In this document: piece after piece, positions 1 through 8,349 of the stretch
How the letters are laid out: every line of letters starts with the position of its first letter
Numbering within the stretch: position 1 is the stretch's first letter
Assembly (NCBI GenBank): GCA_964480455.1
Contig: CAYZQI010000044.1
Location: 1-30,365 of the forward strand
Length of the DNA stretch: 30,365 nucleotides
Direction of reading: 5' to 3'
Source: JAABSX01 sp964480455
Lineage (GTDB): Bacteria; Bacteroidota; Bacteroidia; Cytophagales; Microscillaceae
The notes under the pieces: generated by a model
What the model was told of the DNA's origin: nothing
Databases searched by the model: none
The model's input: the letters and a program-made list of their open reading frames with translations, nothing else
Position numbers and translations under genes: made by a program

Positions 1-586
1 CATCAGGGTTGCGGAGCTTGAATTTCAAAGATTTAATGTCGTGTACGCCTGCCAAGACGATGCTGTGAAAGGTATATTCACCCGCATTTCTTGCCAAATA
101 TTTATTACGAAACATACCCAAAAGCCGCAAAAAAGCCTCATATACACTGCTATCATCTACTTCATCTATGAGCAAGACCATTTTTTTATCGGCTTTTTCT
201 ACTATGTCAGATATCATATCCGACAAGCCTCCAAAGTCTTCGGGGCGATGCATTTGATTAATGGCTTGCGAAAGGGACTTATCCTGTGTTCGCAAGCCTT
301 TGATGAGTAAATCTAAAAATAAATTAATCATCCCTCCATCAGATTGATGTGGAGCCAGACCTGTTCCCTGAAAACTCATAAAAACGGGCAGAAAGCGATT
401 ATCTCCTTTTAAAGTTTTGAGCAAAGCAAAAAGCATCGTAGTCTTCCCATACTGCCGTGGTCGGTTGATGACGAAATAATCTCCAAACTCTACCATTCGT
501 AAGATACCTGCAAAACGGCGGCTGTCGTCCATCATATAATGTTCATTGCTATTGCAAGAGCCAGTGATATTGAAGCGTTTTATCAT
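1..586 (-). CDS. AAA-ATPase-like protein, N-terminal part (cut by window edge)
   Basis: This reverse-strand frame opens with ATG at 586 (MIKRFNITGSCNSNEH) and stays open to base 1, so only about 195 N-terminal residues are present and there is no stop. A P-loop-like motif RPRQYGKTTML follows about residue 40 and a Walker B-like VLLIDEVD lies near residue 140. The AGVHDIKSLK segment near the cut edge matches the usual GVxDIxxLK of the AAA-ATPase-like family, which often carries a PD-(D/E)XK nuclease-like domain at its C terminus (not visible here). Such genes are multicopy in many Bacteroidota. The biological role is unknown; defence or mobile-element functions have been suggested for relatives. 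Family call is fairly sure, function is not. Confidence 0.8.
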   Translation of the reverse strand, partial: MIKRFNITGSCNSNEHYMMDDSRRFAGILRMVEFGDYFVINRPRQYGKTTMLFALLKTLKGDNRFLPVFMSFQGTGLAPHQSDGGMINLFLDLLIKGLRTQDKSLSQAINQMHRPEDFGGLSDMISDIVEKADKKMVLLIDEVDDSSVYEAFLRLLGMFRNKYLARNAGEYTFHSIVLAGVHDIKSLKFKLRNPD

Positions 587-813
587 AATACATTCGTTTT
601 TTGATTAGTAAAACGTAAAAATTACTTTGACGATTTTATTTGTTAAGTCTTTGATAATGAGAATATTAAAAAATCACATTTCACAACTTACATTTTACAC
701 TTTCCTTAGGCAAAGATATGAAAAAAATAGGAGTAAAACTTTTAGCTTGATGAATTGACAATGCACACCTGACTGCTGCATAAGTACAGTATTGGTTGTG
801 CCATTAGGCACAA

Positions 814-844
814 AAAAGGCATACTTTTTAATAGTATGCCTTTT
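814..844 (-). terminator. Bidirectional hairpin terminator after the pyrophosphatase gene
   Basis: A perfect 12-bp stem (814-825 with 833-844, core AAAAGGCATACT) encloses a 7-nt loop. It lies 37 nt past the stop of the reverse-strand pyrophosphatase gene, and the reverse strand continues with T residues. The A/T-rich arms would let it work in both directions. Confidence 0.8.
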
Positions 845-881
845 GGTATTGAGAAATTATGATATATATTTTATCTTAAAA

Positions 882-3077
882 TTATCCTACTAAATAAGGA
901 GCAATCACAAGGGCAACTACAGACATTAGTTTTAGTAAGATATTCAATGAAGGGCCAGAAGTATCTTTGAATGGGTCGCCCACGGTATCACCTACTACGG
1001 CGGCCTTGTGAGGGTCAGAGCCTTTGTAGTAAATCTGTCCATCTATATCAACGCCTTCTTCAAACATTTTCTTGGCGTTATCCCAAGCACCTCCTGCATT
1101 AGATTGGAAAATCGCCATCAATACGCCTGTAACAGTTACGCCAGCTAGTAATCCTCCAAGCATTTCAGCACCGCCTCCAAAGCCAATGGCTACAGGTGAG
1201 ATAATTGCCACCAAGCCAGGTAACACCATCTCACGAATAGAGGCAGTAGTAGAGATTTCCACACACTTTTTATAGTCGGCGTAGCCATCAGCTGCATCAA
1301 AAGTATCTTGGTCGGCTTTTGTCCACTCTTCTTTGTCCTTGCCATCGTTGCGTTTCATCACTTCTAGGGCTGCTTTGAGCTGTGGAATATTACTGAACTG
1401 ACGGCGCACTTCCTGAATCATAGAAAGTGCTGCTTTGCCTACGGCATCCATTGCCATAGCTGAAAACAAGAAAGGAAGCATACCACCTAAGAATAGACCC
1501 GCCATTACTGTTGGATTGGCTACATTGATGGCATCGATTTTGGCAGTTACCATAAAAGCACTGAACAAGGCGAGGGCAGTTAAAGCTGCCGAACCAATTG
1601 CAAAGCCTTTTCCAATGGCAGCCGTTGTATTTCCTACGGCATCAAGTTTATCTGTGCGTTTGCGTACTTCTTTCGGCAATTCACTCATCTCTGCAATCCC
1701 CCCTGCATTATCAGAGATAGGTCCATAAGCATCTACGGCAAGCTGAATACCTGTGTTGGCAAGCATACCTACGGCTGCAATGGCAATACCATACAAGCCT
1801 GCAAAGTGAAATGCTCCAATGATGGCAGCTGCTATGATGATAATAGGAATGGCGGTAGAGCGCATACCTACACCTAAGCCTGCTATAATGTTGGTGGCAG
1901 CACCCGTAGAAGATTGCTTTACAATAGATTTTACGGGGCCTGTACCTGTACCTGTGTAGTATTCAGTAATCAGCCCAATGAACAAGCCAGCCAATGCACC
2001 AATGATGGTAGCAATGAATACACCCAGAGAAGAGAAGCTAACTTCTACGCCACTAATATTAGCCACCCACTCTGCGGGAAGCATAAACGTAATGATAAAG
2101 TAAGAAAGTACTACCAGAATACCCGTAGAACCAAACTCACCGATATTGAGTGCTTTTTGAGGGTTGCCTCCTTCTTTTACATTGACCATAAAAGTACCAA
2201 TGATAGACGTGAGGATACCTGCTCCTGCCAATACCAATGGCAGCAGTACTGCACTCAGTACACCAAAAGTAAGTGATTGGAAAGCAACTACTTCCATAAA
2301 TACTACTCCAAGTACCATTGTACCAATAATAGAGCCTACATACGACTCGAAAAGGTCGGCACCCATACCTGCTACATCACCTACATTGTCGCCTACATTA
2401 TCGGCAATCGTGGCAGGGTTGAGCGGGTGGTCTTCGGGAATACCTGCCTCTACTTTCCCTACAAGGTCAGCACCCACATCGGCAGCTTTGGTATAAATAC
2501 CACCTCCCACACGCGCAAACAAGGCAATGGAAGATGCTCCAAAAGAAAAGCCAGTGATAATATTAATGACACGGGTAACTTCATCAGGAGTAGCAAAAGC
2601 AAATATATTGCTATAAATCAATAGTAAACCTCCCAGCCCTAGCAAACCTAAGCCTACTACGCCTAGCCCCATCACAGAGCCACCCGTAAAAGCAATTTTG
2701 AGGGCTTTGCTGAGGCTCTCTCGGGCTGCATTGGTAGTGCGTACGTTGGCTTTGGTAGCTACTCGCATACCTATAAAACCTGCCAAAGCAGAGCAGATGG
2801 CTCCTACAATGAAGGAAACAGCTACTAGATAATGTGAACTCGCTTGTGTAAAGCTGCTTGCACCTAAGATAATTGCCACGCCTATCACAAAAAAAGATAA
2901 AATGCGATATTCAGCCTTTAAAAAGGTCATAGCTCCATCAGCAATATTTTTGGCAATTCTTGCCATACGTTCTGTCCCTTCGTCTTGGCTACTTACCCAA
3001 TTAGATTTGACAAAAGTAAATAACAATGATAAAATCCCTAAAATTGGGATTACTAGAATTAGCGTAGAGGAATCCAT
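882..3077 (-). CDS. hppA: Membrane-bound ion-pumping pyrophosphatase (K+-dependent type)
   Basis: Integral membrane pump that couples hydrolysis of pyrophosphate to export of H+ or Na+. At 731 residues with about 16 predicted membrane spans, it has the usual family length. The PPi-binding signature DVGADLVGKVE is at about 200-210, followed by the acidic stretch NPATIADNVGDNVGDVAGMGADLFESY to about 246, and a second active-site loop (DAYGPISDNAGGIAEM) near 449-464. The GNTTAAIGKG stretch at 482-491 has Ala at the position where K+-independent enzymes have Lys, so a K+-dependent enzyme is expected. Whether it pumps Na+, H+ or both cannot be settled by eye. It is monocistronic: a -7 box lies upstream and a hairpin terminator downstream. 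Confidence 0.96.
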   Translation of the reverse strand: MDSSTLILVIPILGILSLLFTFVKSNWVSSQDEGTERMARIAKNIADGAMTFLKAEYRILSFFVIGVAIILGASSFTQASSHYLVAVSFIVGAICSALAGFIGMRVATKANVRTTNAARESLSKALKIAFTGGSVMGLGVVGLGLLGLGGLLLIYSNIFAFATPDEVTRVINIITGFSFGASSIALFARVGGGIYTKAADVGADLVGKVEAGIPEDHPLNPATIADNVGDNVGDVAGMGADLFESYVGSIIGTMVLGVVFMEVVAFQSLTFGVLSAVLLPLVLAGAGILTSIIGTFMVNVKEGGNPQKALNIGEFGSTGILVVLSYFIITFMLPAEWVANISGVEVSFSSLGVFIATIIGALAGLFIGLITEYYTGTGTGPVKSIVKQSSTGAATNIIAGLGVGMRSTAIPIIIIAAAIIGAFHFAGLYGIAIAAVGMLANTGIQLAVDAYGPISDNAGGIAEMSELPKEVRKRTDKLDAVGNTTAAIGKGFAIGSAALTALALFSAFMVTAKIDAINVANPTVMAGLFLGGMLPFLFSAMAMDAVGKAALSMIQEVRRQFSNIPQLKAALEVMKRNDGKDKEEWTKADQDTFDAADGYADYKKCVEISTTASIREMVLPGLVAIISPVAIGFGGGAEMLGGLLAGVTVTGVLMAIFQSNAGGAWDNAKKMFEEGVDIDGQIYYKGSDPHKAAVVGDTVGDPFKDTSGPSLNILLKLMSVVALVIAPYLVG

Positions 3078-3118
3078 ATACTATTTTTCTTTTTAATTAG
3101 ATTTAGATTAACGGAGGG

Positions 3119-3126
3119 CAAAGTTA
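3119..3126 (-). promoter_or_regulatory. Candidate -7 box for hppA
   Basis: The reverse strand reads TAACTTTG, an exact match to the Bacteroidota -7 consensus TAnnTTTG, about 42 nt before the hppA ATG. No clear TTG -33 element was found at the usual spacing, so confidence is moderate. Confidence 0.5.
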
Positions 3127-3287
3127 GAATAAGAATGTTTAAAATCTATTTAAAAAAAAGAGAAAATTAATCAACTTAAGTTTATAAATTTTCAGCAAGA
3201 GTCCATTAAAGGCATAAAATAGACATCTCAAGTAAAGAATACCTCCCTAGGCACTCAAAAAAAATTTTTTACCAAACTTGAAAAAAT

Positions 3288-3323
3288 AACTAAAAAAATA
3301 GTTTAAACTAAAAAAATAGTTTA
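3288..3323 (+). promoter_or_regulatory. Tandem 18-bp palindromic operator overlapping a promoter
   Basis: Two exact 18-bp copies lie head to tail (3288-3305 and 3306-3323). Each contains a dyad with half-sites AACTA and TAGTT separated by six A residues; the second copy extends to AAACTA/TAGTTT. The second copy runs directly into the -7 box at 3322-3329 and the pair covers the expected -33 region. A repressor dimer on each copy would occlude RNA polymerase, so this is probably a two-site operator for the TonB-domain gene. The half-site shape suits winged-helix repressors such as the BlaI/MecI family, but the regulator itself is not in the window. Confidence 0.65.
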
Positions 3324-3329
3324 TCTTTG
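3322..3329 (+). promoter_or_regulatory. -7 promoter box for the TonB-domain gene
   Basis: TATCTTTG matches TAnnTTTG exactly and sits 43 nt before the ATG at 3373. It begins inside the end of the second operator copy, so promoter and operator overlap. Confidence 0.65.
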
Positions 3330-3372
3330 AGTATTCATTGTAATCAATTTTATCACTAAACCTTTACAAAAA

Positions 3373-4677
3373 ATGAAAAATCCAAACTTTTACCCCCTCC
3401 TCTGTCTGATTTGGCTATTAAGTGCCACAACCTGCTTGCAAGCACAGACATCAACCAATACAACAGTACAAGAGGAAGAAGTTTTTCTCTTGGTAGAAGA
3501 CATGCCCGAACCACCAGGTGGCATGAAAGCATTTTATGAGTACATTGGTCAAAATTTAAAGTATCCCAGAGAAGCACACCGTGTAAGTGTGCAAGGGCGA
3601 GTATTTTTACAATTTATAGTAGATACTGATGGTTCGCTGACAGATATCAAGGTACTGAAAGGAATCGGTGCAGGTTGCGATGAAGAAGCAGTAAAAATAC
3701 TCCAAAACTACCCCGAAAAGTGGAAGCCTGGTAAACGAGGAGATGTAGCCGTAAAGACACGCCTCTCGCTACCGATTGTTTTCAAACTTCCTGCCCAAGA
3801 AACACTTTCTGAAGAACCTATGCTGGTAGTAGAAGAAATGCCTGAACCTGCTAATGGCATGGAGGATTTTCAAAGATTTATCGCTAAAAATATACAATAC
3901 CCCAAGGAGGCACGCCGTGGAGGAGTGAGCGGGAGAGTATTTGTTTCTTTTGTAGTCAATACAGATGGCACACTCAGCGAAGACAAAGTAATCAGAAGCC
4001 CAAGCGAAGAACTAGGTGCAGAGGCCATTCGGGTCATTACAGCTTATCCGCATGGCTGGAAAGCAGGCAAGCAAGCAGGCAAAGCCGTAAGGGTTAAGAT
4101 GGTGATGCCCATTGCTTTTGAGCTGAATGGGGGCTTTGAAGAAGATGAAACAGTAGTAGAAGAAGTACAACCTACGATTGAAGAAACAAAAGTTACTGCA
4201 CACCAACAGCCTACAAATTTAGAAAACCCACTCATAATATTAGATGGTGAAAAAATAGCTTACAAAGCATTGATTGACATAGATCCTGAAAACATCAAAT
4301 CCATTGAAGTTTTGAAAGGTAAAAGTGCTCTTGAGCAGTATGGTAAAGAGGGTCAAAATGGTGTGGTGCTTATCTTTACCAAAAAGAAACCTGCGGCTAT
4401 TGAAGCTCCAGAGTCTGTAAGTAAGGTAAACATTTACCCTAACCCAAGCAAAGAAACCGTTAATCTTGAATTTGAAATTCCTAGCACCTCACAAGTACAA
4501 ATCATTGCCCATAACCAACGCACACTAGAAAAAGAAGTCATTTTAGAGAATGAGTACAAAGCAGGCAAGCACCGTTTTGGCTGGGTGGTAAGCCAACTCC
4601 CTGCGGATACTTACATTTTACAAATTTATATTGGCAAAGATACTATCATTCATAGACGTGTATTGGTTGAGAAATAA
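3373..4677 (+). CDS. Secreted protein: two TonB_C domains, plug-like segment and T9SS sorting domain
   Basis: Residues 1-25 are a signal peptide ending in LQAQ. Two homologous TonB C-terminal domains follow, at about 44-139 and 156-251; each starts MPEP, then (F/I)xYPxEA(H/R)R and ends in a PIxF(K/E)L strand. An acidic Glu/Val linker leads to a segment at 285-338 (NPLIILDGEKI ... IEVLKGKSALEQYG ... NGVVLIFTKK) resembling the plug domain of TonB-dependent receptors. Residues 352-434 (KVNIYPNPSKETVNLEFEI ... HRRVLVEK) look like a type A T9SS C-terminal sorting domain. Classical TonB is anchored in the inner membrane by an N-terminal helix; here the helix looks like a cleavable signal and the tail predicts export to the surface. 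Function is therefore unclear: a cell-envelope stress or surface protein is possible. The domain calls are strong, the localisation is inference. Confidence 0.88.
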   Translation: MKNPNFYPLLCLIWLLSATTCLQAQTSTNTTVQEEEVFLLVEDMPEPPGGMKAFYEYIGQNLKYPREAHRVSVQGRVFLQFIVDTDGSLTDIKVLKGIGAGCDEEAVKILQNYPEKWKPGKRGDVAVKTRLSLPIVFKLPAQETLSEEPMLVVEEMPEPANGMEDFQRFIAKNIQYPKEARRGGVSGRVFVSFVVNTDGTLSEDKVIRSPSEELGAEAIRVITAYPHGWKAGKQAGKAVRVKMVMPIAFELNGGFEEDETVVEEVQPTIEETKVTAHQQPTNLENPLIILDGEKIAYKALIDIDPENIKSIEVLKGKSALEQYGKEGQNGVVLIFTKKKPAAIEAPESVSKVNIYPNPSKETVNLEFEIPSTSQVQIIAHNQRTLEKEVILENEYKAGKHRFGWVVSQLPADTYILQIYIGKDTIIHRRVLVEK

Positions 4678-4726
4678 AAACCTCCATCAACCATGAAACC
4701 CTAACTACTTTTCAGAAATCATTTTG

Positions 4727-4768
4727 ATAGGCGATTTTTACTCATTCTGAGTGAAATCGCCTATTTTT
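4727..4768 (+). terminator. Rho-independent terminator after the TonB-domain gene
   Basis: A long stem pairs ATAGGCGATTT...ACTCA (from 4727) with TGAGTGAAATCGCCTAT (ending 4764), with one small bulge, followed by a T-run. It begins 50 nt past the stop at 4677 and isolates that gene from the transporter downstream. Confidence 0.88.
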
Positions 4769-4856
4769 CTGTTAGATTTCTACAAAAAACCTTGTATCAC
4801 AGAGTTTTTTTTTAATTTTGATGCCAAGAATCAAAAAAATAATCATAGACGCACCC

Positions 4857-6077
4857 ATGAAAAAAATAGCACTCCATTGGCAAATTTTAATCTCATTAGT
4901 TTTAGCAGTACTTTTTGGTTTATTTCTAAGCCCCTATGTTGCATACATAGCTTGGACAGGAGATGTATTTCTACGCGCCTTGAAGATGATTATTGTGCCT
5001 TTGATTTTGAGTTCTATTATCTCAGGTATCACCAACATAGGCGGAAGTGAGAACCTAGGGCGTTTGGGTTTTAAAACCTTGCTTTATTACCTTTCTACCA
5101 GTGTGCTTGCCATTACCACGGGGCTAGTTTTCAGCAACCTTATCAGTCCGGGGGTTGGTGTTACCATCACCAAAAAAGAAGTAGAAGGGCTTGATGCTGC
5201 GGCTGGTTCTTTTGGAGATACACTTATCAATATGATTCCCACCAATATTTTTGAGGCACTCTCTACAGGTCAGATGCTTTCTATTATCTTCTTTGCCATT
5301 GTTTTTGGCTATTTCATTACACAGGCAGAAGAAAAATACAGTACCTTGATGACTGATTTTTTCAATGCTACTTTTGAAATTATGATGAAGATAACAGGCT
5401 TCATCATCAAGTTTACGCCCATTGGAGTATTTGGTTTGGTGGCTGCTACCGTGGCAGAACAGGCAGGCGACCAAGAGGCATTGGCAGCCATGGCAGGTAG
5501 TTTGGGCTGGTATATGCTTACTGTTATTTTAGCACTTTCCACCCATTTTTTTATTTCTTTACCGCTGTTGATTTTCTTGATTGCACGCGAAAATCCTTAC
5601 AAGCATCTCCAAAATATGACTACTCCTCTGCTTACAGCTTTCTCAACCTCATCTTCAAGTGCTACATTGCCACTTACCCTCGAGGCAGTAGAAGACAAAA
5701 CAGGCGTTTCTAATAAAATTACCAGTTTTACGCTGCCGCTAGGTGCTACGGTCAATATGGACGGAACCGCCCTCTATGAGTGCGTAGCCGCACTCTTCAT
5801 AGCACAGGCATACAATCTTGAGCTTACCCTCGGCACACAACTTGTGGTGGTTGCCACTGCTTTGCTTGCTTCTATCGGGGCTGCGGGTATTCCTATGGCT
5901 GGGCTAGTGATGATTTCTGTGATTTTGACTGCTATTGGTTTACCCCTAGAAGCACTCGGAATGATTCTGGCAGTAGATAGAATTTTAGATATGATGCGTA
6001 CTGCCACCAATGTATGGAGTGATACCTGTGGGGCGGTAATCATTGCAAAATCAGAAGGGGAAACTTTGAACCTATAA
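4857..6077 (+). CDS. Na+ (or H+)/dicarboxylate-glutamate symporter, DAACS family
   Basis: Inner-membrane secondary transporter for acidic amino acids or C4-dicarboxylates, driven by Na+ or H+. The family signatures are all present: the serine-rich re-entrant loop AFSTSSSSATLPLTLE, the cation-site motif GATVNMDGTALYE, the second hairpin (IGAAGIPMAGLVMISVIL) and DRILDMMRTATNVWSDTCGAVI, whose Asp/Arg/Thr/Asn residues bind substrate in relatives. I place the start at the ATG at 4857 (MKKIALHWQI), which gives the usual N terminus of about 407 residues; in-frame TTG at 4818 and ATG at 4821 would add 12-13 residues (MPRIKKIIIDAP). Specific substrate cannot be read from sequence. It stands alone between two terminators or promoters. 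Confidence 0.93.
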   Translation: MKKIALHWQILISLVLAVLFGLFLSPYVAYIAWTGDVFLRALKMIIVPLILSSIISGITNIGGSENLGRLGFKTLLYYLSTSVLAITTGLVFSNLISPGVGVTITKKEVEGLDAAAGSFGDTLINMIPTNIFEALSTGQMLSIIFFAIVFGYFITQAEEKYSTLMTDFFNATFEIMMKITGFIIKFTPIGVFGLVAATVAEQAGDQEALAAMAGSLGWYMLTVILALSTHFFISLPLLIFLIARENPYKHLQNMTTPLLTAFSTSSSSATLPLTLEAVEDKTGVSNKITSFTLPLGATVNMDGTALYECVAALFIAQAYNLELTLGTQLVVVATALLASIGAAGIPMAGLVMISVILTAIGLPLEALGMILAVDRILDMMRTATNVWSDTCGAVIIAKSEGETLNL

Positions 6078-6219
6078 AAAAAAACAGCTTCTGAAAATCA
6101 GAATATGCCTTTTTGAAAAATTGCTGCAAATATTATGGGTTTGTAACCTGTGTTAAGCCCTTAGCTTGATTATAGCATTAAAATCCATAAGTTTATGGCA
6201 GTAATGTAAAGATAATTTC

Positions 6220-6227
6220 TAAATTTG
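6220..6227 (+). promoter_or_regulatory. -7 promoter box for eno
   Basis: TAAATTTG matches TAnnTTTG exactly and lies 38 nt before the enolase ATG. A convincing TTG at -33 is not seen. Confidence 0.55.
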
Positions 6228-6265
6228 TATTATTCATTAAAAACACATACCAAACCTTTTCAATT

Positions 6266-7546
6266 ATGAGCATTATTGATAACATTGTTGCCCGCCAAAT
6301 ACTAGATTCACGCGGCAACCCCACCGTTGAAGTTGATGTAACTACCGTAGATGGCTTTTTTGGGCGTGCTGCCGTGCCTTCGGGTGCTTCTACGGGCAAG
6401 CACGAGGCAGTTGAACTACGTGATGGCGATAAGTCAAAATACATGGGTAAAGGCGTATTGGAAGCCGTAAACAACGTCAATACTATTTTGGTAGAAGAAT
6501 TAGTAGGTATTTCTGTATTTGAGCAAGGTATGATTGACAGAATTATGCTTGAGATTGACGGTACAGATAACAAATCTAAAATGGGTGCTAATGCCATTTT
6601 AGGAGTATCTTTGGCAGCCGCTAAAGCCGCTGCACAAGCTGCACGCCAAACACTTTACCGCTACATTGGAGGCGTAAGTGCCAATGTACTCCCTGTACCA
6701 ATGATGAATATTCTGAATGGAGGCTCGCACGCTGATAATGCCATTGATTTTCAGGAATTTATGGTAATGCCCGTAGGAGCACCTTCTTTTTCGGAAGCCT
6801 TGCGCATGGGTACAGAGGTATTTCACCATTTGAAAGAGGTCTTGAAAAGCAAAGGGCTTTCTACCAATGTTGGCGATGAAGGAGGCTTTGCACCCAATAT
6901 CCAATCCAATGTAGAAGCAATAGAAGTAGTATTGCAAGCCATTGAAAAGGCAGGCTACCGCCCTGGCGAAGATATATATATTGCTATGGACGCAGCAAGT
7001 TCTGAATTTTATGATGAAGAAAAACAACTCTACATTTTCTCTTCTACGGGTGATGAACTTACCTCCTCGCAAATGGCAAACTATTGGAAAGAATGGGTGG
7101 ATAAATACCCTATTATCTCAATAGAAGATGGAATGTATGAAGATGACTGGGCAGGCTGGGCAGAACATACCCGATTGATAGGCGATAAAGTGCAATTAGT
7201 AGGTGATGACCTATTTGTTACCAATGTAAATCGCTTGCAAAGAGGGCTTGATGAAAGCATAGCCAATGCCATTCTTGTAAAAGTAAATCAAATTGGCTCA
7301 CTCTCTGAAACCATTGATACAGTAAACCTCGCCCACCGCAACAAATACAAGTCGGTGATGTCGCACCGCTCAGGCGAAACCGAAGATACTACCATTGCCG
7401 ACCTTGCCGTAGCACTCAATACTGGGCAAATCAAAACAGGCTCGGCCTCACGCTCCGACCGCATGGCAAAATATAATCAACTGCTACGCATAGAGGAAGA
7501 ATTGGGAGAAATGGCTTACTTCCCTGGTATGAACGCTTTTAAATAA
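6266..7546 (+). CDS. eno: Enolase (phosphopyruvate hydratase)
   Basis: Cytosolic glycolytic enzyme that interconverts 2-phosphoglycerate and phosphoenolpyruvate; it is usually a dimer or octamer and a component of RNA-degrading complexes in some bacteria. The 426-residue length is normal. Visible landmarks: ARQILDSRGNPTVEVDV at the N terminus, AVPSGASTGKHEAVELRD (loop near residue 40), GDEGGFAP with catalytic Glu205, Mg2+ ligands Asp242, Glu287 (SIEDGMYEDDW) and Asp314 (VGDDLFVTN), catalytic Lys339 (ILVKVNQIGS), and SHRSGETEDTTIADL at 366-380. It has its own promoter box and is followed by a hairpin, so it is probably monocistronic. Confidence 0.98.
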   Translation: MSIIDNIVARQILDSRGNPTVEVDVTTVDGFFGRAAVPSGASTGKHEAVELRDGDKSKYMGKGVLEAVNNVNTILVEELVGISVFEQGMIDRIMLEIDGTDNKSKMGANAILGVSLAAAKAAAQAARQTLYRYIGGVSANVLPVPMMNILNGGSHADNAIDFQEFMVMPVGAPSFSEALRMGTEVFHHLKEVLKSKGLSTNVGDEGGFAPNIQSNVEAIEVVLQAIEKAGYRPGEDIYIAMDAASSEFYDEEKQLYIFSSTGDELTSSQMANYWKEWVDKYPIISIEDGMYEDDWAGWAEHTRLIGDKVQLVGDDLFVTNVNRLQRGLDESIANAILVKVNQIGSLSETIDTVNLAHRNKYKSVMSHRSGETEDTTIADLAVALNTGQIKTGSASRSDRMAKYNQLLRIEEELGEMAYFPGMNAFK

Positions 7547-7565
7547 ATCTGTTTACTTTCATAAA

Positions 7566-7613
7566 GAAAGCTGTACCTAGTAGCAAAATTATTGCTCAAT
7601 AAGTACAGCTTTC
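7566..7613 (+). terminator. Hairpin downstream of eno
   Basis: An 11-bp perfect stem (GAAAGCTGTAC 7566-7576 with 7603-7613) encloses a 26-nt loop that has its own small AGCAA/TTGCT stem. It lies 19 nt past the eno stop. There is no strong U-run, so termination is likely but not certain. Confidence 0.6.
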
Positions 7614-7707
7614 CAAAAAGTATCTTTTAAAACGCTGCGGATATATCATTTTTAGACCAATCACGTATCTGTAAATATTCTAACAAAACATTATAATTAT
7701 TTATCTT

Positions 7708-8100
7708 ATGAATTTAACATCTATTGCAAAAATTGTCTTGGTATTGGTATTCGTATTTACCATTCAAACTACTAGCTATGCACAAAATTTCAAAGGCTTC
7801 ATCTATGATGATGTGCCTGCTACCCTCAACATTAAGCCCAGTGCTGACCCTAATGAGTACGTACTTACTGTTAGTGTCATAGGAAACGAGGCAAATGCCT
7901 GGGTGTTTTATGCAGAGTTTGATTACAACTACGACCAAAGCCGCGAGCGTTTTTTTGGCAATGACGGGGGAGATACAGGTCTGTTTTTGTATGATGTATC
8001 AGAAGATTCAGGACTGAAAAAAGGTACTATCTTATCAGGTTATACTTACTCTCCTGAAGATAATTACGAAATCAGAAAAATGGTCTTCTTCTTAAATTAA
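7708..8100 (+). CDS. Small secreted protein of unknown function
   Basis: A 130-residue protein that I do not recognise. Residues 1-26 (MNLTSIAKIVLVLVFVFTIQTTSYAQ) form a clear Sec signal peptide, with cleavage expected after Ala-Gln. The mature part is acidic and rich in aromatic residues (FDYNYDQSRERFFG, YTYSPEDNYE) and in short predicted beta strands, suggesting a compact periplasmic or surface beta protein; there is no lipobox, no membrane span and no Cys after the signal. It is monocistronic, between the eno hairpin and its own strong terminator. The signal peptide, coding length and terminator support a real gene. Confidence 0.75.
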   Translation: MNLTSIAKIVLVLVFVFTIQTTSYAQNFKGFIYDDVPATLNIKPSADPNEYVLTVSVIGNEANAWVFYAEFDYNYDQSRERFFGNDGGDTGLFLYDVSEDSGLKKGTILSGYTYSPEDNYEIRKMVFFLN

Positions 8101-8135
8101 TACTTATTGAGCAAGTCCACTCTATCAAGATAAAT

Positions 8136-8165
8136 AAGCATAGACTTCATGTCTGTGCTTTTTTT
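8136..8165 (+). terminator. Rho-independent terminator of the small secreted protein gene
   Basis: A 10-bp stem (AAGCATAGAC with GTCTGTGCTT, one wobble pair) and a 5-nt loop are followed directly by a T-run. It starts 36 nt past the stop at 8100. Confidence 0.88.
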
Positions 8166-8173
8166 GTTTCCTG

Positions 8174-8228
8174 AGTCAGCCAAAAAAGTATTTTTGGTGT
8201 TTCACCAATACAAAACAAAAAGCTGACT
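8174..8228. repeat. Nested inverted repeat of unknown role
   Basis: Outer arms AGTCAGC (8174-8180) and GCTGACT (8222-8228) pair perfectly. Inside, GTAT...TGGTG (from 8188) pairs with CACCA...ATAC (to 8211) around a TTT loop, and A-rich single-stranded stretches join the two stems. It lies just after the terminator of the upstream gene, so it may be a separate element in the folP leader region or a protein-binding palindrome. Confidence 0.45.
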
Positions 8229-8349
8229 ATCAAGCATTTACTACGTTCTATCAATGATACTTCATAATTGCTCAAAGTTAAATTAGTCTTTTTGCTTCTC
8301 TCTTCGTAATTTTAAGTTTCAAAATCATAAACTATCAAACTGAAGCAGT

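Noticed and set aside
1072..2624. Several forward frames of 67-120 codons
   Set aside because: All are antisense shadows of the pyrophosphatase gene, with compositions mirroring its Gly/Ala codons.
4751..5050. Forward frame of 99 codons at the transporter start
   Set aside because: It overlaps the transporter N terminus in another frame and begins inside the terminator of the previous gene.
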